From contig NC_087062.1 in assembly GCF_963678635.1 (NCBI RefSeq), forward strand, positions 7,054,193 to 7,118,192: a stretch of DNA of 64,000 bases. Direction: 5' to 3'. The DNA comes from Symsagittifera roscoffensis (taxonomy: Eukaryota > Xenacoelomorpha > Acoela > Convolutidae). Positions 9,114 to 20,790 of this stretch are shown here, in pieces. Position numbers and translations under genes: made by a program. Every line of letters starts with the position of its first letter. Positions within the stretch are counted from its first letter, which is position 1. The notes below the pieces were generated by a model. The model searched no databases and had not been told where the DNA came from. It saw only the letters and a program-made list of their open reading frames with translations.

Positions 9114-12100
9114 ATGCCAGCACTCAACAGGAATGAAAAAAAGAAATGCGAGGATTGTGGTAAAGAGTACAGGAGGGCCGATGCGGCTCGACATCGCAAG
9201 AGTTGTGTGCGAGGAGTTATTTCTTGTCCGGAATGTAATTATTGTTCTTACAACCAGCAAGAAATGAATTTCCATTCAAGCAAGAAGCACGTAAAGTCAA
9301 CCCCAAAGTCAACAAAGTGTGTATCGTGTGAGAAAGAATTTGCAAGCTATTATTCACTTCAACAGCATCGCAAGAAGGATCACGGAATGAAAGCGAGAAA
9401 AACGAGTGATTTCGTTGCTGATTTGAAAAAAATCTTCGAAAACGAGGAGGATAGTGATCAGCTACGAGATGAGTGGAACGCCTGTCAACACTTCTTGACA
9501 GACACTGAGATGGACGCCACAAAGTATTCAACTTTCAACTTTCAAAACTAGATCCTAATCTAGTTAATGAAAACCTGGATCAAGTCTTTGAAAAACTTGA
9601 TTGTGCAGTAAAAATCAACATTGCCTTGGGATTTGTGTTACGTAATATAGAAACAAGCGAATATCGTAAACACGCTAATGAAAATAACACACTCTTTGAT
9701 AATTCTATACTACTTTGTACTAAAGCAGACTTGACAACTATACAGAACAAGGTCAATAAGCAAGATATCATTGAAATTTGTACACAAGAGAGACAAAATA
9801 CGAAATGGCGATTCAAATTGACCACTAAGGTGACCATTTTTGCAGCCTTACTGAAAAACGTACCTATGGGATGTCCAGATTTTGTGATTCCCGAACCACT
9901 TCTGAGGAATAACCATGTTACTTGTTTGGTTTCGGATCGAGACACAAAACAACCATACAATGACAATTTGTGTTTGTTTCGAGCGCTTGCAGTTCATTTA
10001 AATGGAACAACTAGACTTGAAACATCCACTTCCAAGATCGTTAATGATTTTTTGGAGAAATCGGGCTGTGATCCGAAACAATTTCGTGGAGCTTCGATGG
10101 ATAATCTACCAATAGTTGAAGATGTAGTAGAGAAAAACATCTTTATCTACGATATCGATATTGAAGATGGAGACTTCGTGGGAGAATTAGCTCGAAGAAT
10201 CATCGGTAAATACAAGAACACAGTGAAGCTTCTACGATACAACAACCACATTTGTTACGTCAATAACGTCGACAACTTCTTCAAATGCTTCCGATGCCCG
10301 ACTTGCGATACATTTTTCCAAAAAGCAGACCACTTCAAACGCCATCTTCTCTGTTGCAAGGACCGAATCAAAAACATTTACCCCAAAAATGTTTATACTC
10401 TACGAGAGACGTTATTTGAAAAACTGGATGGGTTCAATATTGAGTACACAATAGAACAAACCTTATTCAAAAATGTCGCCATTTTTGACTTTGAACCAAT
10501 TTGCATGCCATCCGAAGAACTAAAACCAACCGAAACAATAACTTGGATCGGGAAGCATGAACCCATATTAGCGTCAATTTCATCCAATTTGCTTGACAAA
10601 CCCATATTTTTGTGTGATAAAGATCCACAATCCCTCATTATTGACTTTGTGGCAAACTTGGAGTTGTTAGCGGAAAAAAATAAAACCGAAATGCGATCAA
10701 AATTTCTGGAAATTGAATATAACATCAAAAAGCGACCACACACAATTTTCAGCAAACTTAATGAGCCAGTTAGTTTCAATAAGAGTGAAGCAAGAGAGTA
10801 CGAAGATGAATGTATCGAGAATGAGGAAGAAACAGACGCATCCACTCACTTTCTTAGGATTCAAAAAATCAATTGATTGATTTGATGCAACATCTAGAGA
10901 GATACACCAATACTCTGCCAGTATTTGGATTCAACAGTGTTCGGTATGATATAAACTTCACTAAACCATACCTCATTCCCTACCTTATCAACGAAAAAGA
11001 AATTGAACCTTCAGTTATCAAGAAAGTAAACGACTTTGTTTCCTTCAAATTTGGAGATGTTCAGCTACTGGACATTATGAAAATTTTGGGTGGAGCTACT
11101 ACCTTAGACTCTTTTCTCAAAGCTTACAAAGCCAGTGAGATGAAATGATTTTCCATACGAGTGGTTTGATACTCCGAACAAGCTTGATGAACAACAACTA
11201 CCCTCGTATGATGACTTCTACAGCAAACTGAAAAATAGTAACCCTCTCGATAAAGAGATTGATGATTATCAAAAACTTCTTAACACTGGGATAAACGAAG
11301 AGCAAGCCTTGAAAAAACTCGGTATCAAAACCAAACCACCTATGGGATTGGAAAAACACAACTACTATAAAAGTATCTGGGAACAGGAAAAGATGACAAC
11401 ATTTCGCGATTTTCTACGGTGGTATAACAACAAGGATGTTGTTCCTACACTTGAAGCTATGCAGAAGATGATTGAATTCTATCATGACAAAGGGATAGAT
11501 ATGTTAAAGCTCGGCTGCACACTACCGAATCTAGCCAATATCTGTCTGCACAAATCAACCGACTATAAATTTTACTCATTCTTTTCGAGTGATAGTGACT
11601 TGCTTGAAAAAATACGGGAAGATATGACCGGTGGTCCCTCAATTGTTTTCACAAGGAAAGCAGTAGCAAATGAAACTTTTATTCGAAAATCAAAAAATTT
11701 GTGTAAATCAATCGTTGGTATTGATGCTAGTCAACTCTATCCATATTCTATGTGTCAGGATATGCCCACACGTTTGTATACGAGATGGGACTACGATGAA
11801 GAAACACAAAAATTCAAGGCAAGGCAAAATCGAGTCCCAACAATCGAAAATATGGTCATGTAATACTTTCAAGCAACCAGACCTGAAAGTAAAATTGAGA
11901 GTTACTACACTACAGGAAAACAGAAAAAAAATGATTGCTTTAGTGTTGATGGTTATTGCAACCATTGTAAGACTGTCTTTGAAGCAATGGGTTCTTATTT
12001 CCATTTTTGTCTTTGTCAAGAGGCTAGACCGAGCCTAACTGATGATGATATCAAACGCGGAACCAATAAAAGAGAAATGGATGAGCTTCGAAAAGAATAC

Positions 12101-13448
12101 ATTCGAGAAAAAGGATACTCTATAGAAGAAATGTGGGAGAGTAGCTGGTGGGATCAATTTAAAAACAATGTAGACGTAAGAAATCACGTTAGAACTCACT
12201 TTCTCTTCAAAAGACCTCTTTCTGCCAATTCACTAGTGCAAAACATTAGAAACGAAAAAATGTTCGGCTATGTGCAATGCGATCTGAGTGTTCCAGATCA
12301 GCTTAAAGCAAAATTTTCCAATTTCCCACCTATTTTCAAAATATTGATGTTTCCAGAAACGATATTGGTGAATATATGAAGACATATGCGGAAGAAAACG
12401 ATTTGTTAAAACAACCGCAAAGAATGTTGATATCGAGCTTCAAATTGACCAACGGAACACTGATCACACCACTTTTTGTTTTTTACTTGGATCTAGGACT
12501 ACAGTGTACAAAAATTCATCGTTTTGTACAATACACACCGCATAAAGTATTCAACAGTTTTGTTCAGTCTGTTGTTGATGCTAGGCGAGCCGGCGATGAA
12601 AATCCATTATCTGGCGTACTAGCCGAAACATTGAAACTTCTAGGAAACAGTTCCTACGGTTATCAAATAATGGACAGATCAAAACATACAACGACAAAAT
12701 ATCTTGGAGACAAAAAAACCCACAAAGCTATCAATAACCAATTCCTCAAGAGACTTAATATCGTAGCTAAAGATTTGTATGAAGTGGAACTTGTTAAATC
12801 TACTATAGAGCATTGTGAACCAATTATAGTAGGATTCTTTATACTACAGTATGCCAAGTTGAGAATGTTGGAGCTGTATTATAACTTTTTCGATGAATTT
12901 TGCGATGTCAACAAATTCGAAGAACTCGAAATGGATACAGATTCCCTCTATTTGGCTTTGACAGAAGAAGATTTTGATGTTTGTATCCTTTCCAGCAAGC
13001 GAGCAGAATGGATTGAAAGGCGAAGCAAGGACTGTCGAGACGACTTCAGAGCGGATGCAAAAAACAACTTTTTCCCCGTACTTGCTGTTCTAAACATAAG
13101 AAATATGACAAGAGAGAACCAGGATTGTTCAAGGAGGAGTTCAGATGCACCGAAATGTTATGCCTGCGTAGTAAAACCTATTGCTGTTACGATAGTAAAA
13201 GTCAAAAGTATAAGTTTAGCAGCAAAGGTCTGAACAAACGTGCATTAGAAGACTCTGGAGAAGGACCAATGGCAAAGTATCGACAAGTACTAGACGAGGC
13301 AGTGAATTTGAAGTCAACGAATAGAGGATTTAAAACGATTAACCATGCAGTCACAACTTATGAACAAAGTAAAAAAGGACTGAGCTATTTTTACCCTAAA
13401 CGGGAAGTTGAATGTGATGGAATACATACTAAACCTCGAAAATTGTAA
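9114..13448 (+). pseudogene. Polinton DNA polymerase B with zinc-finger and OTU-like N-terminus, multiply broken
   Basis: This would be the protein-primed polymerase that copies the element. Order: C2H2/CxxC fingers (CEDCGKEYRRADAARHRKSC, CPECNYC, CVSCEKEF) at 9140-9400; an OTU-protease-like stretch with CLFRALAVHLNG near 9970-10008 and HICYVNN near 10250; another CxxC finger (CFRCPTCDTFF); exonuclease motif I FDFEP at 10484-10498; exo II region FNSVRYDINF; polymerase motif A GIDASQLYPYSM near 11720-11755; motif B KLLGNSSYG near 12631-12660; motif C MDTDS at 12931-12945. The reading frame changes near 9545, 10865, 11150, 12360 and 13100, and there is an in-frame TAA at 11861. The active-site residues themselves remain. 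The ATG follows a TTTTTTCAG that could be a splice acceptor, so an upstream exon is possible. Confidence 0.92.
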
Positions 13449-14142
13449 GAGATTATGGAAAACTGTATACGATGCTGTGAACTAATACATTTTCTCTGTA
13501 ATTAACCTTTTTTTTTTTGAAAAAACTCTTTTTAAACGCTACGTTTGGGTTAACAGTATGTTATTTTTTGACCAGGAAAACATTTAAAATCTGGAAAATT
13601 GGCTAAATCGAGCTCCAAAAAACTCGGGTGCCAAAATTTTTTGAAACTTACCATCTGAAACTTTACCATCTTCCCATCTGGAACCTACCATCGTAATACA
13701 TTAGGAATCCTATTCCCTAATGAGTTCTTAATTCCCTACAATGAATTTCTCATACATAGGGAAATCTATACATGGGAAATTCGGGCGCCGAAAAAAATTT
13801 ACCATCTTACCATCTGAAACCTCGTATCTTAATACATTGGGAAACCAATTCCCTATCTTAATACATTGGGATATTTATAGCCTATGTTAATACATAGGGT
13901 GCGGACCGGATACTCCATAGCCTATGTTAATACATGGGGGTCCGCACCCTCCCCCCTCGAACTGCCCCGACATATACTACTCATCTGATCGTGTTACCTG
14001 AACAAAAAATCCGTTCGATAGAGATGCGGCAACACTATAGCGTTGTATTTGTACAGGACCTTGTCGCCTTCACTCCTCTTGCAGGCAACGATCCAATTCT
14101 TATTCAGGTATAACCGTCCCTCTTTCTGCATATTGTACTGCC
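13449..14142. other. junction between Polinton and retrotransposon, with inverted and direct repeats
   Basis: No gene is seen. The motif (T)TAATACATTGGG / GTTAATACATAGGG recurs at least five times at 13690-13935. A perfect 12-bp inverted repeat, AGGGTGCGGACC at 13896-13907 and GGTCCGCACCCT at 13939-13950, encloses a 31-base spacer. The right end of the Polinton and the broken end of the gypsy element must both fall here, but I could not place either exactly. Confidence 0.5.
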
Positions 14143-14697
14143 TCATGATCGGTAGCTATTTTTCTCCAGATGTCCTCTGTTTGATACCCCTTTTTCGATC
14201 CACATTTTCAACCTATTTGACATACGGTCATTTCTTTGCGCTCCAAGTCGGTCCAAGAGTATGTATCGTGCCTTCATGCATGTCTTCATGACCCTAAGGT
14301 GACCGTTCATTTCATCGCGCTGATGTGCGTCATCTTCCATCCTAATACACCAATTTTTTGCCAATGGCTGTGTATCCTCTTTGAATTGTTCTAGGTCAAT
14401 CCTGACTGCTTCCTCCTGCCTTAATAAACTCATTGAATAATTCGACACCGCTATAATCTCCAAGTCATCTGCCGCGTTTTCAAAGATTTTCTCACTCGGG
14501 AACAGGTAACGATCGCTATTAGGGTCAAAATACACCTCCCTGTCCAGGTCCCTTGTACGAGTCTTCACTAGCAAAGTGTGGATCGTCAGTTCTAATAATT
14601 CAGGTTCCGTGCTCGAGTTCGTGTCTGAGTACATGTCAACCTCCAACTTCCGCAAGATTTTCTCGACAGATGAGTCTACCGTGGAGCATGTCTTCAC
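14143..14697 (-). pseudogene. retrotransposon RNase H-integrase linker and zinc-binding domain
   Basis: A 184-codon open stretch. It ends with a region typical of the N-terminal zinc-binding part of retroelement integrases (AHQRDEMNGHLRVMKTCMKAR, with His-His then Cys), followed by RMSNRLKMWIEKGV. The upstream half (VYFDPNSDRYLFPSEKIFEN) is the linker between RNase H and integrase. The DDE core that should follow is absent, marking the truncation point of the element. Confidence 0.6.
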
Positions 14698-15429
14698 GGC
14701 AAATTCTGATGTGTTTGATCCACTCTACCATCTGAAGTCCCCGGACAAAATTTTATCCACCGGGTTTGTCCACTTACTTTTTCCCTTTTCTTTCAGTATC
14801 CAACTCGCCGGACATTTTTGCCCCGAGAGTTTTGATTCAACTTCTTTAAGTCCTTGATCAGGCGTCTCGAAAGTGACTCTGACATCTTCTGAGCACCGAG
14901 CTCCCGTTCCTTCGTCTCTTACGATGTTCTCATTATCACTCTGTGAGGAATTGAGAAGATAAGTTGCTGAACAACTGTCCTACAATCTCTTTCATTTTCT
15001 TTGTGCTGACGTCTTTATGGTTTTATCCTTAATTTTCATTGACAGTCAACAATGCCGGAGCTTCTATCCAATCCGGATCAACTCAAGTCAATTCTTTTTC
15101 TAATAAACCGCCCAGCATGCGTATCATCTCTGGCGTGACCTGCGCCGTTTTGTCCAGCAATAAAAGGCTGTTTACGTTCTTGCCAGACAGTTCCTTTTGA
15201 GCCAGGTTGGATCGTAGCAACAGACACGAGGGCACCAGGTCCTTCTTGGATAAAATATTAATCTCTGCCGCCTTTTATACCGGAAACTCAAGATGTCCCG
15301 GTATAGTATGTCCTAATTTATCCAATCGTCTCATCAAGGGAAGTGCTTCTTAAGTCTCTTTGCATAAGAACGAGAATCCTTCCATGATTTCTGCTTGATT
15401 CGCTTGCTTTTGTTCCAATCATTCGGGAA

Positions 15430-15850
15430 AATCAGTTTTTTTTTTCTGAGACTGTCAGTATTCTGGTGCTTGTCACGCATTCTGTGTTCGATTATCATGT
15501 GCTAACCATCCAACCTAACTATCCAAACATCAATATAACTCTGGTCCATTGAATACGTTTTAATCCAGGATTGGGCTCGATTATCCACCCGCAGCTTAAA
15601 GAGAGCGCTCACTAAAAAACGCGCGATACTTCTCCACGAACGTGACTACTGCAAACAACTCTTCTTTTGGTGCACCATACTTTAACTCGGTGTCGCTCAA
15701 TACCTTACTGCCCTCTGCATTGGGACAAAGAACTGTTCTCCCAATCTATTCCTGCTCCTGATGCAGTTTTCCGGTAATGGCTACCACTGAAGCATCAGTG
15801 CCGAGAACATACCTTTCCTAGCCCTGACAGCTCGCACAGTTCCCGATTAA
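15430..15850 (-). pseudogene. retrotransposon RNase H domain
   Basis: Broken minus-strand reading shows TDASVVAITGKLHQEQE near 15765-15815 (first catalytic Asp), SDTELKYGAPKEELFAVVTF near 15650-15700 (catalytic Glu region) and, after stops, RDKHQNTDSLRKK near 15430-15470. The domain would degrade RNA in the RNA-DNA hybrid. Several stops interrupt it. The assignment follows from these motifs and from the position after reverse transcriptase. Confidence 0.7.
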
Positions 15851-15959
15851 GCTTCTCGAAGGCTTCCTGAGCTTTTTCATTCCCTTTGTTGCATATCAGC
15901 TGCTGCTGCATCGGGTAGAACTTGTCTGCGTATTCCTTTATGAATTATCGGTCCTCACG

Positions 15960-16733
15960 CCATGCTTTTTCATCATTCTTCCCAGGTACTTTATCGAGTC
16001 CGTAATCATCTCGCATTTCGAGGGTTTGGACTTCAAGCCAGCTCTCTTCAAGCAGTCAAATATTTCATCATGTCTGTCAATGTGGTCGGTCAAATCATCT
16101 ACACAGCACATCACGAGACTCCCATATTTCTTTGTTACGCAGTCAAGGCCTCAGCCATTAGTCTTCGAAAGGTCGTTGTCATGTTGCACAAGCCGAAGGG
16201 CATCCTCTTCCACTAATATAAGCCTAATACACACGCAAGTCCGGTTTTCTCTCTATCCTGTTTTCGCAATGGAACCTGCCAGAAGGCAGAACTCAGGTCC
16301 AACATGGTGAAAAACTTAGCATTACCAAAATTTGAGAGGCTCTCGTCTATGCGTGGTATAGGGTACGCGTACTTTGTGTTCAGCGCATTTAGGTAGCGAA
16401 ATCCGCAACAGAATCTCAGTTGTCCTCCTGTCTTTTGGCCATGAATGCCCCACAAGCCCACGGTGACTTCGAGGGTTCTATCATGTCCTACTCGAGCAGC
16501 ATTTCTACTTCTGCTCGACACGCCTCTGATTTATACGTTGTCATGCGCCTTGCATTTTCTTCTAGTTTGATCTCGTGCTCTACAAAGTTATAACAACCAA
16601 TATCCGCTTTATGTTTTGAATGTCTTGTTTTGTATGTCTTGTTAGACTCTAATTTATTTGACAAGGCGCGTTCCGGAAAACTTGAGCAGCTCGATAAGCC
16701 GTCATTTGAAAATATTTCTTTTGAAGAATTCAT
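15960..16733 (-). pseudogene. retrotransposon reverse transcriptase
   Basis: The frame at 16521-16213 has GQLRFCCGFRYLNALNTKY, YPIPRIDESLSNFGNAKFF and the catalytic TMLDLSSAFWQV (motif A). In other frames downstream are MPFGLCNMTTTFRRLM (motif B, about 16140-16195) and VMCCVDD (motif C, about 16090-16115), then LKSKPSKCEM. Motif C has Cys-Val-Asp-Asp where Tyr is usual. The 16733-16488 part is the segment before RT (LEENARRMTTYKSEACRAEV). At least two frameshifts are present. Confidence 0.85.
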
Positions 16734-16821
16734 TTTTTCAATTTTTTTTTAAAACCAGATCTTTATTCGCGTGAGTTGGACAACTCTTTACTCGATGCTT
16801 CTTCAGGTCCGACGTTTATTC

Positions 16822-17331
16822 TTAGTCTGCCCTCAGCCTGCCTAGGTTGTACTTTAACCTTTCTGTCAAACAAATTGGTATCATATTTTCATTAGTTAAT
16901 ATCCTATTTACTGGTTGCATAACATAATTCCTGTCTGGGTTCCTTAATCTTATCAGTCCATTATTAAGATCAATCGTCACTTCAACATTCCTGTTAAAAT
17001 CACGCCTCAAAATGAACTGATCCGAATCATCTAGATTCTCCACCACGAGAAAATTCATCCAGAGTTTCCGTCCTCCCATCTAGATTAGTGTTATCGGATT
17101 TCTCCCTGCCATGTAGATGGCCCCAAGACTGGCGGCTGCCAGTCTAAACTTTGTGGATATGAGGTCCTCCCTGGTGAAACCCACCCTTTCCCATGCCTTT
17201 ATCGGCATTACACTGCCTACTTTTCCTGTGTCTAGGAGTCCTGTTACTCCGACCTTCTTCCAATCGGTGTGTAGCATGTGTGCAGTCACATCTGCTTCGT
17301 ATCCAATGTGTACCGCATCTTGATCCATCAT
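16822..17331 (-). pseudogene. retrotransposon aspartic protease
   Basis: The 17331-17080 frame has VTGLLDTGKVGSVMPIKAWE, with the Asp-Thr-Gly active site of retropepsins (a Lys follows where Ala is common). After a stop the same frame continues at 17079-16822 with QFILRRDFNRNVEVTIDLNN and LIRLRNPDRNYVMQPVN, the characteristic protease C-terminal region of this gypsy group. It would cleave the Gag-Pol polyprotein. Confidence 0.75.
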
Positions 17332-17873
17332 GGCAACTTGATCAGTTCTATGGACCTCAGTTCTTCTCGACCCAAATTGATCTGTCCTATTTGGTCTTTT
17401 TTTGTTGTGACGTAGGTCTTGGTATAAATACTAATCCCATCCACGTTGAGCATCACTTGATATGGTCCGTAGACTTCCACGTAATGCCCATGAAGTCTCA
17501 TGGTTCGAGTGCCATCTGTCGTTAACAAGGCTGGCACAGCCCTCGCTTCAGTGCGCGGCCCTGCTTGTCTCAGATAATCTGCATAAATGTCTAGATGCAT
17601 CATGGTTGACTCCGAAGGTTCACTCAGATTCCTAATTATCTGATGCCCCGCCACCGAGATGATCGGATGTATCTTGATGCCTTGAGGCACCATCCCAAAT
17701 GTCTGCCCAGAGATCACTTTCAGCTCCAAGTTCAGGCTGCTTGGAGACTTCGTTTCTTCTATGACGGATGCTTCAAAGGCGTTGAGTTGATCTTGAGTTC
17801 TTTCATTTCCCAGTTCGAACTGGACCGTATCTTCGATTTGTCTGATTGCCAATTCCTGCTGAACTTTTTTCAT
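17328..17873 (-). pseudogene. retrotransposon Gag-Pol linker, unrecognised fold
   Basis: A 181-codon frame directly before the protease, overlapping it by 4 bp. It is rich in beta-type segments (YVEVYGPYQVMLNVDGISIY) and ends REELRSIELIKLP. It does not match a domain I can name; by place it is the region between nucleocapsid and protease. It is one of the longest unbroken frames of this element. Confidence 0.5.
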
Positions 17874-18049
17874 GGCATCTCCTGCAGCTGCACTATAGTC
17901 AATTTTGAAAATTTGAGCCGCAGTCTCGGTTTCCCTTCCACTCGTTTTTCCAGCAAGGCCTAATAATTTTTCGTGGCCAGCTCTTGCAGTTTCTCTTTCC
18001 TCCGCGCTTCCGCCTCGCTCATCAGGCGTGGCTTGCTGGCCTTAACGCT

Positions 18050-19223
18050 TGACAAAGCCTCCTCATGCCTTGAGTGAGTGAAATCCAACACAGCAACCTA
18101 AGGTCGAACTTTGCTTTTTCTTCTCTTATAAATCATCTTGTTCGATATCCGACGCGCCTGCATCTTCTCGGCTAAAACCGATTGCTTTCATGCCTTGTTA
18201 AAAGGTTGGACTTGCTGATACAAGATGGTCTGTGGAACTGCAGTTAGCACAAGGGCATCTCTTGACGCGGTCAACCCTGGTCTTCTCAGCGTTTCCAAGT
18301 CATCCAAGAAATTATCTATGGTTTCATCTTTACGCTGCTTTTGTTTCTCGAATCGCATCACCGCTTGGTGCCCTTCCACTCGCGAGCCAAAAACAGTGCA
18401 ACAGTTTTTCGAAATTTTTCTCGGCAGTATCCCGCTGGTCTTGTTTTTTCGCCATCACGAAAATCAGGGCTGTCCGTTCCGAGTTGCTGTTGACGCACTG
18501 CATTTCTGTCTTTCTGTCACGTCTTTTTCTTGAAAATGCGCTTTATCCAGGTATCTAATCAGCCGTCGGATTCAACGCCGGATTTAAGTCATCCTCGCTT
18601 TGACTGATTTCGGTTTTTGAACAACCTTAAAGGCATTTCGCTGCGCGCATTGGTCCTGGACAATCTTTTGAGGAACGCCTCCAGGGATCTGTTAACAGGT
18701 TCGAGCGCTGTGGCCATCGATGTTGCATCCCGAATATATCCCTTCTGTTGGTTTTGATCCGGTGTTTGAGGCTCTGGAACTTCCCTCTTGTCAGAATCGC
18801 TGGGGTGAGTTCTCCCTCGTCTGAGTGATTCCAACCTGAGGAACTACCTCTTCCATTCGCATGTCTCTCGCGTGTGGGTCGTCCATTCGAGACTGGCCTA
18901 CTGCCAGTAGAGAGCGCTCTGATATTCTTGGAAATCCTAGTTCTTTTACTCCCAGTGGCGCTACTCGATGGATTACCTATTCCTCTCTTAGACCCAAGCG
19001 TCCTTCCATTGTTTGAGTGCTCATTGAAATTCAGTCTCGGCTCTCCGCTAGCCTCGCTCGACTTAACTCCTCTTTTTCTAGAGCCGCTCCTATTTCCCAC
19101 GAGACCATCAAATCTGTTCATTATAGCCTTAGTGCGTTTTTCCATCATTGCTTCTATTCTAGTTTCGAGAGTCCCAAGAGTGTGCTCTTGTTGACTCCGA
19201 AGTTGCTCCAGGTCACCTCCCAA
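18050..19223 (-). pseudogene. retrotransposon Gag
   Basis: The upstream part (19223-18627) is a low-complexity Ser/Arg/Gly/Asn-rich N-terminus starting with a coiled-coil-like heptad region (MGGDLEQLRSQQEHTLGTLE). The part near 18379-18188 has RFEKQKQRKDETIDNFLDDL, the retrotransposon Gag capsid motif. Frames change near 18600 and 18400. Gag would form the particle. The N-terminal part might belong to a spacer rather than capsid. Confidence 0.55.
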
Positions 19224-19300
19224 TCGTTGCTTCGTGACAAATTTTCGGACAAGTACTCATCCGTCCTCTCCTTTAAGTCATTTTCGCTTTGATTTGACCT

Positions 19301-20340
19301 CCTGTTTATTGCAATTTATCTCCTCCCGCAAATTTTCCTCTCAACGTGAACCGCTCTCTCCATTTCACTCATTCTGATTGAAATCTGTTCATGTTGCTCA
19401 CTGTCAAAAATTCTGGTCAAGGCCTCTTGCATTGATCTCCGTTCACCAATGGAGTCACTAGTGGTGACGTCACCTTATTCGTGACCGACACTTTGGTGCT
19501 AGTTGAAACTCGCGCTGCTCCTCTCTGTCTCGAAGGTCCTTCATGCTTCGCCTCTAATTCACTCTAATTCAACCCCCTTCTTTCTTTCCTTGAAAGAGTC
19601 GCTCATTGTATTCCTTTCTTCTTTTGCTGTAATTTTCCTAGAGCTATCACACAGCTTGGGCATCCAAGACCTGTTTGGATTCATCTTAACCTCTTACTAG
19701 TTGTTGCTCTTTTAGTTGATTCGCTTGCTATCTTATTTTTTGTCTAACAACCAATTATAATAACACAACACAATGATGTTCTAAAATTTAAACTAGCAAT
19801 GACCACGAATCTGATTAAATTATGACAGTAAAACTTATGTTCAATTTATGTACAGCAACGAAATATAGATTATCAGACAAAATACAAGCACATTCGGATA
19901 ATGTCAAGGTATCTGGAAGATAGTGAACTCCCTATCCAACCGATAAAAGTAAAAGAGGAAAAAAATGCGTATGCGTTGCAATCGGTCTGTCGCAATTTGA
20001 TAGTCGAACTAATTTTTTTAAAAACAATTTTCCTGTTGAGTGCCTCACTAAAAAGCCAAACTTTGAAAGCAGTTATCTATCTCTCAAATGGTTGTCTATT
20101 ACACCCATAGAGTTTGGTTTTACCTAGCTGCCTTCGGATTGCCCGAAATAATTTGGTCTTTTAGGTTCTGATCTTATTTCGGTCTTTCCAGTTTTTATTT
20201 AATGGCAAGTCACCTGTGCAATCACTGGTTTCCTGTCGTGCTCGTTCTGCGATTTTGTTTTAATATCCTAAAACATATAGAATAATGTTTTTGGCTTTCG
20301 TTTGCGTACGTATTAGGATCTCTACGTTTGCGTTCGTAAA
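19301..20340. other. region without recognisable genes
   Basis: The Ser/Leu-rich plus-strand ORFs here are shadows of the gag-like composition and stop at about 19.7 kb. From 19.7 kb onward the base composition returns to AT-rich. No LTR, tRNA or coding motif was found. Confidence 0.4.
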
Positions 20341-20344
20341 AATT

Positions 20345-20790
20345 TATAGACCCCTCTGGATCGACGTTCAGGGACCATTCCGATTTGGTAAAAACAGGAT
20401 CCCTCTGGATTGGGACCCCTCCAAATCGGAAAAATTAGGACCCTCCTAATTGGCAATTATGTGACCCTTCCCGGTTGGCAAAAACAGGACCCCTCCGGAA
20501 TGGACCCTCCGGATTAGCAAAATTGTAACCCTTCCGGATTGGCAAAAATGAGACCGCTCCAGATTGGCAAAAAAAGGACTCTTCCTCATCGGCAAAAACG
20601 GAACCCTCCGGCTTCGGATCATTCCGTGTTGGCAAAATGGGACCCCTCAAGATTGGCAAAAATTGACTCTTCCTGATTGGGAAAAACGGGACCCCTCCGG
20701 ATTGGGACCCCTCCGAGTTAGCAAAATTGTTTTCCTTCCGAGTTGGTAAAAATCTATACCAAGATCTTTCCGGATACGGTTTTAGAGCTC
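20345..20790. repeat. degenerate GC-richer tandem repeat
   Basis: Variants of GGACCCCTCCGGATTGGCAA, usually followed by AAA(T/A) and a purine, recur about a dozen times at irregular 25-50 bp steps. It yields spurious ORFs on both strands. The composition differs sharply from the AT-rich flanks. Confidence 0.75.

Larger units (their letters stand above)
1..13450. mobile_element. Polinton/Maverick element, decayed, left end outside window
   Basis: Polintons are large self-synthesising DNA transposons related to viruses. They carry a retroviral-type integrase, protein-primed DNA polymerase B, packaging ATPase and jelly-roll capsid proteins. All four classes are seen here: capsid-like, integrase and ATPase on the minus strand at 1-3.1 kb, and polymerase B on the plus strand at 9.1-13.45 kb. 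Exonuclease-like and small unknown ORFs lie between. No adenovirus-type protease was recognised. I could not find terminal inverted repeats: the left end lies before base 1 and the right end is unclear after 13.45 kb. Frameshifts and stops occur in almost every recognisable gene, so this is a dead copy. The element class is secure; the exact limits are not. Confidence 0.9.
14143..19300 (-). mobile_element. Ty3/gypsy-type LTR retrotransposon, decayed and truncated
   Basis: Reading leftward the order is gag, protease, reverse transcriptase, RNase H, then the zinc-binding start of integrase, which is the Ty3/gypsy order. The integrase catalytic core is missing: homology ends near 14143, only 700 bp from the end of the Polinton polymerase. 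Stops and frameshifts are common in all parts. I saw no pair of long terminal repeats flanking it. GC content is higher than in the surrounding DNA. This copy is incapable of transposition. Confidence 0.88.

Noticed and set aside
18874-19292. Leu/Ser-rich plus-strand ORFs resembling membrane proteins
   Set aside because: They are antisense to the Gag N-terminus, whose composition creates the hydrophobic reading.
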